Part shown: in pieces, positions 24,701-33,563 of the stretch
How the letters are laid out: each line of letters begins with the position of its first letter
Position numbering within the stretch: position 1 is the first letter of the stretch
NCBI GenBank assembly: GCA_051879195.1
Contig: JBJELO010000009.1
Location: forward strand, 3,617 to 67,616
DNA length: 64,000 bases
From: TWA4 sp051879195
GTDB lineage: Bacteria > Bacillota > Clostridia > Lachnospirales > Lachnospiraceae
Reading direction: 5' to 3'
The notes under the pieces: model-generated
Told to the model about the DNA's origin: nothing
What the model saw: the letters and a program-made list of their open reading frames with translations, nothing else
Databases searched by the model: none
Translations under genes and position numbers: made by a program

Positions 24701-25681
24701 ATGACTATTAAAGAAATTGCTGCTCTTGCAGACGTTTCTCCCGCCACCGTATCCCGCTATATGAATAACGGATACATCAGCAAGGAGAAAAGGGAGCGGA
24801 TTCGGGCAATTATCGAACAGACCGGATATTCTCCCTCCATGCATGCACAAACATTAAGGACGCGAAAAACCATGCTGATCGGCGTTATCGTACCCAAAAT
24901 CAACTCCGAATCCATCAGCAGAATGACTTCCGGTATCAGTCAGGTTCTTTCAGAAAACGGCTACCAGATGCTTCTTGCGAATACGGAAAATGATACGGAG
25001 AAGGAACTGGAATATCTGAATCTTTTCAAAAATAACCCTGTCGATGGTATCATTCTGTTCGGAACTTCCATCACAGAAAAGCACAAGGCATTTATGAAAA
25101 GCAATTCCATTCCGCTCGTTGTAATCGGACAGAAAACTGCCCTGGCTTCCTGTATTTATCATGATGACCGGGCTGCTGCCTTCGCTCTTGCTGAAAAGAT
25201 GATCCTGTCCGGAAAGAAAAAACTTGCTTTTCTTGGAGTTACACCAACCGATCCTGCATGCGGTATTGAACGCAAACAGGGATTCCTGAATGCACTCTCT
25301 CACTATCATCTGACTTTCAACCCCAGGCTGGAAGAAATCTGTGAATTTAATATTCAGTCCGGCTATGACCATATGGATTCGCTGCTAAAAAAGAATCAGG
25401 TTTTTGACGGTGTTTTCTGTGCTACCGATATGATTGCGGCAGGAGCAATCAAACGCCTGCAGGAAGAGCACCTTCATATTCCCGACCAGATAGCAATTAC
25501 GGGAGTCGGACATAATCCAATCTGTACGGCGATTTCGCCGCAGCTTACTACTGTTCATTTCCACTATCGGGTGTGCGGACGCCACGCTACCAATCTTCTT
25601 CTGGGCCTGATCAATGACAATAATGAAATTGTCAGTCAGACAAAGCTTGGATTTGAAATTATTGAAGGCGAAACCGTATAA
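24701..25681 (+). CDS. LacI family transcriptional regulator
   Basis: A 326-residue repressor. Residues 1-55 form the DNA-binding headpiece (TIKEIAALADVSPATVSRYMNNGYISKE), followed by the hinge helix region and a periplasmic-binding-protein-like sensor domain (GVIVPKINSESISRM onward, DGVFCATDMIAAGAI, IPDQIAITGVGHNPI). The gene is convergent with an amylosucrase-family gene and shares a terminator with it. LacI proteins in such positions usually answer to a sugar such as sucrose, so this is probably the local repressor; the ligand is not known. Confidence 0.88.
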   Translation: MTIKEIAALADVSPATVSRYMNNGYISKEKRERIRAIIEQTGYSPSMHAQTLRTRKTMLIGVIVPKINSESISRMTSGISQVLSENGYQMLLANTENDTEKELEYLNLFKNNPVDGIILFGTSITEKHKAFMKSNSIPLVVIGQKTALASCIYHDDRAAAFALAEKMILSGKKKLAFLGVTPTDPACGIERKQGFLNALSHYHLTFNPRLEEICEFNIQSGYDHMDSLLKKNQVFDGVFCATDMIAAGAIKRLQEEHLHIPDQIAITGVGHNPICTAISPQLTTVHFHYRVCGRHATNLLLGLINDNNEIVSQTKLGFEIIEGETV

Positions 25682-25707
25682 CCTGTAAATAATATCACAA
25701 AACCTGA

Positions 25708-25752
25708 AAATCCCTCTTACCGGCCATTGGCAGTGAACGGTAAGAGGGATTT
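25708..25752. terminator. Bidirectional terminator between convergent genes
   Basis: AAATCCCTCTTACCG and CGGTAAGAGGGATTT form a perfect 15-bp stem with a 15-base loop, flanked by A and T residues on both sides. It serves the regulator on the plus strand and the glycoside hydrolase on the minus strand. Confidence 0.85.
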
Positions 25753-25773
25753 CCATATATTTTATTATGTTTC

Positions 25774-27630
25774 CTAACGATTGTTTTTCAGCCAGCAGAA
25801 TCCACATGCCGGAACAAATACATCCCGCGGAACAATCAGTTCATCACTTATAAGATCCCTGTACGGTTCAAATCCTTCATTGATCCAGGCAGTCTTATCC
25901 TGATCACTGAAGTTGAACAGAGCAATCAGCTTGTGACCGTTATACTGTCTTACAATGCCAAGGATGGAATCATCCCATGTATCAGCAGTCCATACTTCCG
26001 CATCCGATGCAAATACATCTTCTTCGGCCCGCAGCGCTTCCATCCTTTTCAGTTCCGCAAAGAATCTTCCCTGAATCGTATCCGGGTCTTCTCTCTTTTC
26101 AGCATCTTCCCAAAGGAATTTGCCTCTGTGAAGATATCGGGAATCCTCCGCCTTATTGGGGTCATCTTTGTAGGAATAATCATTCTGACGGCATACTTCG
26201 TCACCGCTGTAAATAATCGGAAGTCCCGACTGTGTCAGCATAAAAGCATGCAGCATAAGATCAAAACGAATCGCTTTCTCCAGCTTGTCTTTCTCATGTT
26301 TATAAGCAGCCTTTTCAATACCGCAAAGAGATGCCGTCGTACCGCAGAGTCTTGCATCCCCCAGACGGGGATCGGAATTATAAAGTTCCCCTTCCGAGAA
26401 TGAGCCGATCACTTCTCCTGTAAAGAAATCATTCAGATACTTCTTATGCGGAATCTCCTGTACTCCGTAATTTCTCAGATAATTATAATCCAGGCCCCAG
26501 CCGATATCATCATGGCAGCGCAGATAATTCAGGAATAAGTACTGTTTCGGCAGACCGCTGAGAATATCCATCTGATGCTTCAGAAGCCGTACATCCTTTG
26601 TAGCTACCGTATGCCATGTGGTACACATAGTCGTTGCATTGTAAAGCATATGACACTCGGGCTTGTCAACCGTACCAAAATAGGGAACTACTTTTACGGG
26701 CTCCATAACAACCTCGCCCAGCAGAATGGTACCGGGACATACAATCTCGCTGATCACACGGATCATACGGACGATGGTGTGCACCTCGGGCTGATTGCGG
26801 CAGTCGGTACCCAGCGTCTTCCAGATATAGGGAACCGCATCAATACGGAATACATCGATTCCCCGATTGGCCAGATACAGTATGTTATATACCATCTCAT
26901 TAAACACAACAGGATTTCTGTAGTTCAGATCCCACTGATAGGGATAAAAAGTTGTCATGACATATTTCTGAATCTCGGGCAGCCATGTAAAGTTGCCGGG
27001 AGCTGTTGTGGGAAATACCTGAGGCACTGTTCTTTCATACTGTGCGGGAATGTCATAATTGTCATAGAAGAAATACCGGTCCATGTACTCTTTTTCCAGA
27101 TTTCTCGCGCGTTTTGCCCATTCGTGATCTTCAGAAGTATGATTCATAACAAAATCCAGACAAACGCTGATGCCCCGGTTATGGCATTCGATAATCAGTT
27201 TTTCCAGATCTTCCATGGTTCCAAGATCGGGGCGGACTTTTCTGAAATCCGCAACAGCATATCCGCCGTCATTTCTCCCTTCCGGTGAATCAAAAAGCGG
27301 CATCAGATGCAGATAATTGACATTGCAGCTTTCCAGATAATCCAAATGGCTGCGAACGCCTTCCAGATTATCGGCAAACTGTTCCGTATACATCATCATG
27401 CCAAGGATATCCTGCTTCTTATACCAGTTGGGGTTCGCCTCACGCTCCCGGTCCAGTTTCTTCAGTGTCTCACGTCTTTCGCAGTACCACTGATACATCT
27501 TTTCACACAGTTCATCAAAGTAGGGGGAATCATCTCCGTAAAGCTCTGCATACAGCCATTTCAATTCATGATAGTGACCGCCGAACCTCTTTTTGTATTC
27601 ATCACTCTCTATTATCTTTTCAATTGTCAT
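25774..27630 (-). CDS. Amylosucrase-family GH13 enzyme
   Basis: A 618-residue alpha-amylase superfamily enzyme. It has an N-terminal helical part (1-90), a catalytic barrel from DILGMMMYTEQFADNL, the SPEGRNDGGYAV loop typical of amylosucrases, the nucleophile Asp264 in VFRIDAVPY, an acid/base Glu in LLGEVVM, and the RCHDDIGW motif, then a C-terminal beta domain. Members transfer or hydrolyse the glucosyl unit of sucrose (EC 2.4.1.4-like) or act as sucrose hydrolases; which one cannot be told. The ATG at 27630 follows TAGGAGA. It stands alone, facing a LacI regulator. No sucrose transporter is adjacent. Confidence 0.85.
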   Translation of the reverse strand: MTIEKIIESDEYKKRFGGHYHELKWLYAELYGDDSPYFDELCEKMYQWYCERRETLKKLDREREANPNWYKKQDILGMMMYTEQFADNLEGVRSHLDYLESCNVNYLHLMPLFDSPEGRNDGGYAVADFRKVRPDLGTMEDLEKLIIECHNRGISVCLDFVMNHTSEDHEWAKRARNLEKEYMDRYFFYDNYDIPAQYERTVPQVFPTTAPGNFTWLPEIQKYVMTTFYPYQWDLNYRNPVVFNEMVYNILYLANRGIDVFRIDAVPYIWKTLGTDCRNQPEVHTIVRMIRVISEIVCPGTILLGEVVMEPVKVVPYFGTVDKPECHMLYNATTMCTTWHTVATKDVRLLKHQMDILSGLPKQYLFLNYLRCHDDIGWGLDYNYLRNYGVQEIPHKKYLNDFFTGEVIGSFSEGELYNSDPRLGDARLCGTTASLCGIEKAAYKHEKDKLEKAIRFDLMLHAFMLTQSGLPIIYSGDEVCRQNDYSYKDDPNKAEDSRYLHRGKFLWEDAEKREDPDTIQGRFFAELKRMEALRAEEDVFASDAEVWTADTWDDSILGIVRQYNGHKLIALFNFSDQDKTAWINEGFEPYRDLISDELIVPRDVFVPACGFCWLKNNR

Positions 27631-27692
27631 GATAATTTCTCCTATATCCTGTTGTTTGGAAACTCCATGGTGATTATCCACTCACCGAAAAA

Positions 27693-27716
27693 ATTATAAC
27701 ATATCCCGTATGGATA
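27693..27716 (-). promoter_or_regulatory. Promoter region with palindrome ahead of the GH13 gene
   Basis: On the minus strand an extended -10 box (TGTTATAAT, with TATAAT at 27693-27698) is present without a clear -35 box. Just upstream, TATCC and GGATA (27702-27706 and 27712-27716) form a short palindrome with a 5-base centre. It may be the operator for the facing LacI regulator, but the palindrome is short and this is inference. Confidence 0.45.
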
Positions 27717-27779
27717 CACTAATAGATTTTTTCTGCCGTTTTTTTCAGCATTTTGTGCAAATTGCAGCCGCCGTTTCTG

Positions 27780-28871
27780 CTATTCAACCACTATACTGTT
27801 ATAAATCAGATCGTAGACTTTTCCTGTAATATAGACATATTTAACAGTGTCTTCTCCATAAGTTTCGAACAGCTGCTCCTTATCCATGGAATACTGAGAT
27901 TCTTTTTCTGCCACAAAAGAGTCATACTCCTCGCCTTCTGCTTTGATTCCTTCCATCTCAGCAACTGCACCTACAATCAGGTCTTCCTTCATAGCCAGCT
28001 GTATCTCTTCTCCCACATTCTGCTGAAGGAACGTATCCAGATCCATACCTGCACTTTCCAGATACTGATCCAGCGTTACTCCCTGATAAGCCTGCAGATA
28101 GGAATCGAAATTGCTGGCATAACTTTCTTTATAGTAGCTTTCCAGTGATTCAGGATACTGATCCGTGAATGTGGCATTTTCCAGAAGCCTGTCGGCAAGA
28201 GCCTGAGACAGATTATTCTCCCGGATCTCCTCTCTCACGGACTTTTCATAATCCGCAATATTGTCATAGGAAGTATTGTCAGCCACAAATTCATCTGTGT
28301 ATTCCGGTGTTACATACTGCTGAATGGAATTGATCTTAACTTCAAAAACCACATCCTTGCCGGCCAGATCCTCGTTATTTCTGTATGTCTCCGGAAAAGT
28401 CAGATTCAGGCTGACTTCCTCACCTTTTTTATGACCAATCAGACCATCCTCAAATCCGGGGATAAATCCTCCGCTTCCGATTTCAAGGTCGTAATCTGTT
28501 CCGCTGCCTCCATCAAAAGCTTCTCCGTCCAGATAACCGGTAAAATCAATGTTAACTACATCGCCTTCTTTTACTTCACGGTCTTTTTCAATCTCCTCCA
28601 GTTCTGTTGCAGCATCAATCAGAGCATCGATTTCATCCTGTACATCTTCATCGGAAGCGCTGATATCTTCCTCTGAAAACCGGAGATTCTTATATTCTTT
28701 TATGGTACAGTAATCACTTGCGTTGTATTCACCTCTTGTAAGGGGAGCATTGGCCTCTGTTTCCGCTGCATTGGCAGCGGCTTCTGTTTCTTCATCTTTT
28801 TCCCCTGAACATCCTGTTATCAGCATCGCCATGCATAAAAGCAGGACCGCTGTTTTCATCATCTTCTTCAT
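27780..28871 (-). CDS. Trigger-factor-like PPIase lipoprotein (first copy)
   Basis: A 363-residue exported foldase. A signal peptide with lipobox LITGC (Cys21) is followed by a linker, then an FKBP-type segment (VNIDFTGYLDGEAFDGG ... IPGFEDGLIGHKKGEEVSL, about 107-190) and a long helical C-terminal part like that of trigger factor. Cytoplasmic trigger factor has no signal peptide and has a ribosome-binding domain; here that domain is replaced by the lipoprotein anchor. It probably helps fold exported proteins outside the membrane. The ATG follows GGAGGAG. Its paralogue lies 57 bases upstream in the same direction. Confidence 0.85.
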   Translation of the reverse strand: MKKMMKTAVLLLCMAMLITGCSGEKDEETEAAANAAETEANAPLTRGEYNASDYCTIKEYKNLRFSEEDISASDEDVQDEIDALIDAATELEEIEKDREVKEGDVVNIDFTGYLDGEAFDGGSGTDYDLEIGSGGFIPGFEDGLIGHKKGEEVSLNLTFPETYRNNEDLAGKDVVFEVKINSIQQYVTPEYTDEFVADNTSYDNIADYEKSVREEIRENNLSQALADRLLENATFTDQYPESLESYYKESYASNFDSYLQAYQGVTLDQYLESAGMDLDTFLQQNVGEEIQLAMKEDLIVGAVAEMEGIKAEGEEYDSFVAEKESQYSMDKEQLFETYGEDTVKYVYITGKVYDLIYNSIVVE

Positions 28872-28928
28872 ATTTCGTCTCCTCCATTTCTATCAACATG
28901 TATTGCTTTACACAGGCCGGTTCCTCTG

Positions 28929-30110
28929 TTACTGAACGGCTGCATAGTTCAGAATACAGTCTGTTACGAGCTGTTTCATATAAAGCGTGCGCATCTCCTC
29001 TTCGGTATAGTAATCCAGAAGTTCTTCCGCGTCTTCATATCCCTGTTCCTGAGCATAATTTTCCAGGTAATCTACATAATCCCGAACCGTAGACCGAAGG
29101 TTTTCTTTTCCTGCGACGTACTGATATGCAAGAATATCTCTTGCGCTCGCCTCGACTGCAGCGGCATTATCCCCGTCCTCAAGAAGTGCTTCTTCCGAAT
29201 CATAATTCATGACTTCCAGAAGTTCCTCCATATCCATGCCATTGTACCGGGCAATTAAGCGAAAATATTCCAGCATGTTCTGTTCGCATTCCTGCTTCAG
29301 AGAATCAGGACATGCTTTCATGGTGGAATGTTCATCCAGCCACAGTGCTACCGCATCTGATCGGGCCGAATCCTCCAGAAGCTCTTTTATCGCTGCCTCA
29401 TACGCTTTTATCGTATCATATCCCGTATATTCCTTCACAAAATCATCCGTGTAGTCAGGAACTACCGATAAATCCACTTCATGCACCGTCACATCAAAAT
29501 GTATCGTTTTACCATTGAGTGTTTCATCCCCGTAATCCTCCGGATATTCCAGATCCAGGCTGATCTGATCCCCGGCCATGGCACCTTCCAGCTGCTCGTC
29601 AAAACCGGGAACAACTGCCTCAGATCCCAGTTCCAGCTGAAAATCCTTCTCATCATAAATCGTCTCTCCATCCAGTATTCCGGAAAGATCAATCTTCAGG
29701 ATATCCCCGGCCAGCGCACCTCTGTCAGTTACTTTCTCAAGCTCCGCATGCTCTGTCAGCAGAGAATCGATCTGATTCTGTATCTCTTCCTCTGATACCT
29801 TCAGATCCTCTTCGGAAAATACAATGCTCCTGTAATCTTCATCCAGTTCTACATAATCCCCAGGATCATAATCAAATGTAAATGTAATCTCCTGTTCGGG
29901 ATCCTGTGTCAAAACCCCCTTACCTGCTTCAATGTTTTCTTCCATAGAAGCCAGAGAAGAAGCTTCCTCTGCAGAAACCGTCTGTTCCGAACAGGCCGTC
30001 TGTTCTGAATAAGCCGTCTGTTCCGAACCTTCTGATCCCGATCGTGCACATCCTCCGAACACCACTGTCAGACACAAAAGTACCGTACACAGCTTTCCGA
30101 TTGTTTTCAT
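28929..30110 (-). CDS. Trigger-factor-like PPIase lipoprotein (second copy)
   Basis: A 393-residue paralogue of the adjacent foldase. The signal peptide has lipobox VFGGC, followed by a linker with short SEQTA-like repeats (about residues 26-45), then the FKBP-like segment (LKIDLSGILDGETIYDEKD ... VPGFDEQLEGAMAGDQISL) and a trigger-factor-like helical C-terminus. Some FKBP active-site aromatic residues seem replaced, so isomerase activity may be lower than in the first copy. The start at 30110 follows AAGGAGG; a longer in-frame extension upstream lacks a ribosome site. The two genes were probably duplicated and have diverged. Confidence 0.85.
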   Translation of the reverse strand: MKTIGKLCTVLLCLTVVFGGCARSGSEGSEQTAYSEQTACSEQTVSAEEASSLASMEENIEAGKGVLTQDPEQEITFTFDYDPGDYVELDEDYRSIVFSEEDLKVSEEEIQNQIDSLLTEHAELEKVTDRGALAGDILKIDLSGILDGETIYDEKDFQLELGSEAVVPGFDEQLEGAMAGDQISLDLEYPEDYGDETLNGKTIHFDVTVHEVDLSVVPDYTDDFVKEYTGYDTIKAYEAAIKELLEDSARSDAVALWLDEHSTMKACPDSLKQECEQNMLEYFRLIARYNGMDMEELLEVMNYDSEEALLEDGDNAAAVEASARDILAYQYVAGKENLRSTVRDYVDYLENYAQEQGYEDAEELLDYYTEEEMRTLYMKQLVTDCILNYAAVQ

Positions 30111-30342
30111 ATCTGCCTCCTTGCTGCTGTCTGCTAATATCTCCCGTCCATTTTCATGCAGCCTGCTGCCTCTGAAAATGGCTGAAACAGCACAAAATAA
30201 ACTATACACTTCCATTTTTTCAGAGTCAATAGAATCCTGAGAAATTTAGGGAATTTTTAAAATTTTCAGCAAGTTCACACAAATTTCATTTATTTTGTAG
30301 TATGATAAAATGGTATGTACTATAAGCAAAGGAGTCCATTCA

Positions 30343-32247
30343 ATGGCTGAAAAACACAAAAAATCAAAAGTCTGTTCCGCTGTCGGACGCATTCGCTGTC
30401 ACGTCCGTCCCCGGACATTATTCTATTTCCTGATGCCTCTGATCTGTTTCTATTGTCTGGAATTTTATACACATGATCCGTGGCTGATGGCTTTTATTCC
30501 GCAGCTGATCAACTATCTGCTGTTTCTGGCAGCGGGGCTTTTTCTTTACGAACTGACCGGAAGAATCTGGTGTTCTGCAGTTTTTTTATCACTTTATTCA
30601 CTGACTGTCGGCATTGTCAATTATTTCGTTATGAGTTTCCGCAACAATCCCCTTCTTCCCTGGGATCTGAAATCGGCAAAAACAGCTTTATCAGTCAGCA
30701 GCAGCTATAATTACGATATCGACTACCGTTTCGTCGTCAGTACTTCTGTCCTGATTCTCATGATGATCTGCGGATGCGTGCTGTCCCGGAAAAACAGCCG
30801 GCCGCTGCGGGACAGAATCCGTCTGGGTACCTGCGCAGGTTCTCTCATTTTCCTGTTTGTGACCTCCCTTGGCATGATGAACAGCACCGTCACCGGTTAT
30901 CTTCTGACTCCCACCAACCTTTTTACCCAGTGGGCTTCCTACCGTGACAATGGTTTTACGGTAACTTTTCTGCAGAACCTGCAGTATTTACATATAAAAA
31001 AGCCCGCCGGATACAATGCGGAAACGCTGGATAAGGAACTGCAGGAGTTTCTGGCCTCCCACGACAACGATGCGGAAAATGCGTCTGATTCTTCCGGGCA
31101 GAATCACCCGACAGATGCTCAGACACCTCATATCATCGCAATCATGAATGAATCCTTTTCCGACCTTTCAGTGCTCCATGATTTCGAAACGAATGAAGAT
31201 TATATGCCGTACGTTCACAGTCTGCAGAAACAGAATCTCCCCAATCTCATAACGGGACACCTGTTCGTATCTGTCTGCGGCGGCAATACGGCAAATACGG
31301 AATTTGAATTTTTAACAGGGAACACCATGGCATTTCTGCCCTCCGGAAGTATCCCCTATCAGCAATACATAAGCGGAGAGCTTTCCAGTCTGGCAAGTCA
31401 GTATGACAGCGAAGGTTATACCACCACCGGGCTGCATCCCTACAATGCCTCAGGCTGGAACCGTAATCTGGTATATCCATGGCTGGGCTTTGAAAATACC
31501 TGTTTCCGCAGCGATTTTTATCCGGTCCGGATTATCCGGAAGTATGTATCTGATGAGTCAGCCTACAGTAAGCTTTCCTCTCTTTATGAAAAAAGAGCTC
31601 CCGGAGAAAAACTGTTTCTGTTTGAAGTTACCATGCAGAATCACGGAGGTTATTCCGAAATTTATGATAATTTTCCCATTCAGATAAAGTTGAAAGACAT
31701 TCACACGACTTCCAGCACCGCCACAGAAAATTATCTGACTCTGATTCAGGAAAGTGACCGTACATTTCAGGAACTGATTTCCACTTTTGAATCTGCTGAT
31801 GAACCGGTAATCATCATTATGTTCGGAGATCATCAGCCCAACGATTATGTATCGGAAAACATTGCTTCACTTACAGGTACAGCCAAAGAGGATCGTTCGC
31901 TGGAAGAGAGCCAGAACCGTTATATTGTTCCCTACGTCATCTGGGCCAATTTCAACCTGAATAAAGAATCTGCCGGATTATCGGATGCAGAATATGAACT
32001 TCTGAACAGCAATACTCTGAGCAGCAATTATCTGGGCGCCTGTCTGACCAGACTGGCAGGGCTGGAAACAACCGACTATCAGGATTTCCTTCTGATTCTG
32101 AAAGAAACCCTTCCCGTCATCACTGCTAATGTAGCAATCGACAAAGACGGAAATTACATGACCATCGAGGAGGCGAAAAAAGCTTATCCTGAACTGATGA
32201 GCCTCTATGAAAAACTCCAGTACCGCGCCCTTTTCGATCAGAACTGA
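30343..32247 (+). CDS. LTA synthase-family sulfatase-domain membrane protein
   Basis: A 634-residue protein with about five membrane segments in the first 200 residues and an extracellular alkaline-phosphatase/sulfatase-fold domain from about 260 onward. Motifs follow the LtaS family: MNESFSDLSV, the nucleophile Thr316 in CGGNTANTEFEF, TMQNHGGYS, and MFGDHQPND with metal-binding Asp and His. It would transfer glycerol-phosphate-like units to a surface glycolipid or glycan. The ATG at 30343 follows AAAGGAG. It stands alone, convergent with the ribosomal protein operon. A related activity on another phosphoglycan substrate is possible. Confidence 0.85.
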   Translation: MAEKHKKSKVCSAVGRIRCHVRPRTLFYFLMPLICFYCLEFYTHDPWLMAFIPQLINYLLFLAAGLFLYELTGRIWCSAVFLSLYSLTVGIVNYFVMSFRNNPLLPWDLKSAKTALSVSSSYNYDIDYRFVVSTSVLILMMICGCVLSRKNSRPLRDRIRLGTCAGSLIFLFVTSLGMMNSTVTGYLLTPTNLFTQWASYRDNGFTVTFLQNLQYLHIKKPAGYNAETLDKELQEFLASHDNDAENASDSSGQNHPTDAQTPHIIAIMNESFSDLSVLHDFETNEDYMPYVHSLQKQNLPNLITGHLFVSVCGGNTANTEFEFLTGNTMAFLPSGSIPYQQYISGELSSLASQYDSEGYTTTGLHPYNASGWNRNLVYPWLGFENTCFRSDFYPVRIIRKYVSDESAYSKLSSLYEKRAPGEKLFLFEVTMQNHGGYSEIYDNFPIQIKLKDIHTTSSTATENYLTLIQESDRTFQELISTFESADEPVIIIMFGDHQPNDYVSENIASLTGTAKEDRSLEESQNRYIVPYVIWANFNLNKESAGLSDAEYELLNSNTLSSNYLGACLTRLAGLETTDYQDFLLILKETLPVITANVAIDKDGNYMTIEEAKKAYPELMSLYEKLQYRALFDQN

Positions 32248-32285
32248 AATAATGCATATCGAAAAATCAGTTTCCTGTAAAACAA

Positions 32286-32320
32286 AAACCCCGCAGACAC
32301 GATAAATGTCTGTGGGGTTT
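32286..32320. terminator. Terminator after rplL
   Basis: AAACCCCGCAGACA and TGTCTGTGGGGTTT form a 14-position stem with one G-U pair and a 7-base loop. On the minus strand it is followed by TTTTTGTTTT, so it ends the ribosomal protein operon. It can also serve the convergent LTA-synthase-like gene. Confidence 0.9.
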
Positions 32321-32354
32321 GTACATCTCGCAGTCACGCGGTTTCTCTTTATAA

Positions 32355-32732
32355 TTATTTAAGAGTAACCTTAGCGCCTTCTTTTTCCAGAGCTTCCTTA
32401 GCTGCTTCAGCTTCTTCTTTGGATACAGCTTCTTTAACTTTGCTGGGAGCACCGTCAACTACAGCCTTAGCTTCTTTCAGACCCAGACCTGTTAATTCAC
32501 GAACAACTTTGATGACTTTAACTTTGTTAGCGCCAACTTCTGTTAATTCAACGTCGAATTCTGTCTTTTCTTCAGCTGCTTCTGCTGCTGCGCCGCCTGC
32601 TGCTACTACAGCTACGCCTGCTGCTGCAGATACACCAAATTCTTCTTCACAAGCTTTTACTAAATCATTTAATTCTAATACTGTAAGCTCTTTGATCGCT
32701 TCAATAAATTCAGCAGTAGTTAATTTTGCCAT
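32355..32732 (-). CDS. rplL: Ribosomal protein bL12 (L7/L12)
   Basis: A 125-residue stalk protein. The N-terminal dimerisation helices (LTTAEFIEAIKELTVLELNDL) are followed by an Ala-rich hinge and the globular domain with KIKVIKVVRELTGLGLKEAK-like sequence and a LEKEGAKVTLK end. It recruits translation factors to the 50S subunit. It lies 87 bases after rplJ and is followed by a strong terminator, not by rpoB as in many bacteria. Confidence 0.97.
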   Translation of the reverse strand: MAKLTTAEFIEAIKELTVLELNDLVKACEEEFGVSAAAGVAVVAAGGAAAEAAEEKTEFDVELTEVGANKVKVIKVVRELTGLGLKEAKAVVDGAPSKVKEAVSKEEAEAAKEALEKEGAKVTLK

Positions 32733-32819
32733 TACTGTTTACCTCCGTAATATAATTCACTTCTTTAAAATTGTGGTAAAAATCTTTGTACAATACCAAT
32801 GCATTGACCAGGATGTTGA

Positions 32820-33308
32820 TTATGCTTCTTCCTTTTCTGCAATCTGCTTGATAACACGTGCAAAATTTGCAACAGGAGACTGAATGCTTCCAAGCAGTTT
32901 GGACAGCAGTTCGTCTCTGCTGGGGATTGTAGCGATCTTACCGATTGTTGTGCTGTCATAATAAGTGCCTTCAATCACACCAGATTTTAATTCCAGCTTA
33001 TCAGCCTTCTTAGCAAATTCATACAGGTTCTTTGCAGGAGCAGTTGCATCTGTTGAAGAAATCGCTACAGCTGTAGGGCCTTCAAGATCTTTTGCAAGTT
33101 CTTCGAAAGCGGTACCTGCGATTGCACGTTTCACCATGGTGTTCTTGTATACTTTGTATACAACACCAGCTTCTCTCATGGTTCTACGTAACTGAGTATC
33201 CTGTTCTACAGTTAATCCTCTGTAGTCAGCTAATACGACAGCTTTCGCATCTTTCAGCAGATCAGAAATTTCAGCAACAACAGGCTGCTTTAATTCTACC
33301 TTTGCCAT
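32820..33308 (-). CDS. rplJ: Ribosomal protein uL10
   Basis: A 162-residue protein that anchors the L12 stalk to 23S rRNA. AVVLADYRGLTVEQDTQLR and YKVYKNTMVKRAIAGT are the conserved RNA-binding blocks; the C-terminal helix QSPVANFARVIKQIAE binds L12. It follows its own promoter (33512-33540) and an L10 leader RNA, so L10 with L12 can repress its own synthesis. Confidence 0.96.
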   Translation of the reverse strand: MAKVELKQPVVAEISDLLKDAKAVVLADYRGLTVEQDTQLRRTMREAGVVYKVYKNTMVKRAIAGTAFEELAKDLEGPTAVAISSTDATAPAKNLYEFAKKADKLELKSGVIEGTYYDSTTIGKIATIPSRDELLSKLLGSIQSPVANFARVIKQIAEKEEA

Positions 33309-33376
33309 GAACGGTGTACCTCCTTATTTATTCTCGCCGAATCTAAGAGAGTCGCCGCTTTTGCGGATATAAGAAA

Positions 33377-33480
33377 ACCTCTCTGCACAAAGACAGAGAG
33401 GTGTAAGGATTCCCTTAAAAACATTCCTCGGCAGGCGTTTATCTGCTTATACCTTTCGGCACCTGCTGTCTTCGGCGTGC
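33377..33480 (-). ncRNA. L10 ribosomal protein leader
   Basis: On the minus strand the leader contains the conserved GAAGACAGCAGGTGCCG ... CGCCTGCCGAGG pairing region (33424-33478), characteristic of the Firmicute L10 leader that binds the L10-L12 complex. It is followed by an ACCTCTCTG/CAGAGAGGT hairpin (33377-33402) and TTTTCTT, the attenuator. Excess L10 would favour termination before rplJ. Confidence 0.85.
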
Positions 33481-33511
33481 GACGCCGCTTGAATCGCGCG
33501 GCATCTTTTAT

Positions 33512-33540
33512 ATAATATCATAATTTAAAAATGCTGTCAA
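33512..33540 (-). promoter_or_regulatory. rplJL promoter
   Basis: On the minus strand TTGACA (33535-33540) and TATTAT (33512-33517) are spaced 17 bases, between rplA and the L10 leader. It gives rplJ-rplL an independent transcript under L10 leader control. Confidence 0.85.
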
Positions 33541-33563
33541 TCTTTTTTTGCAAACAACCCGGA

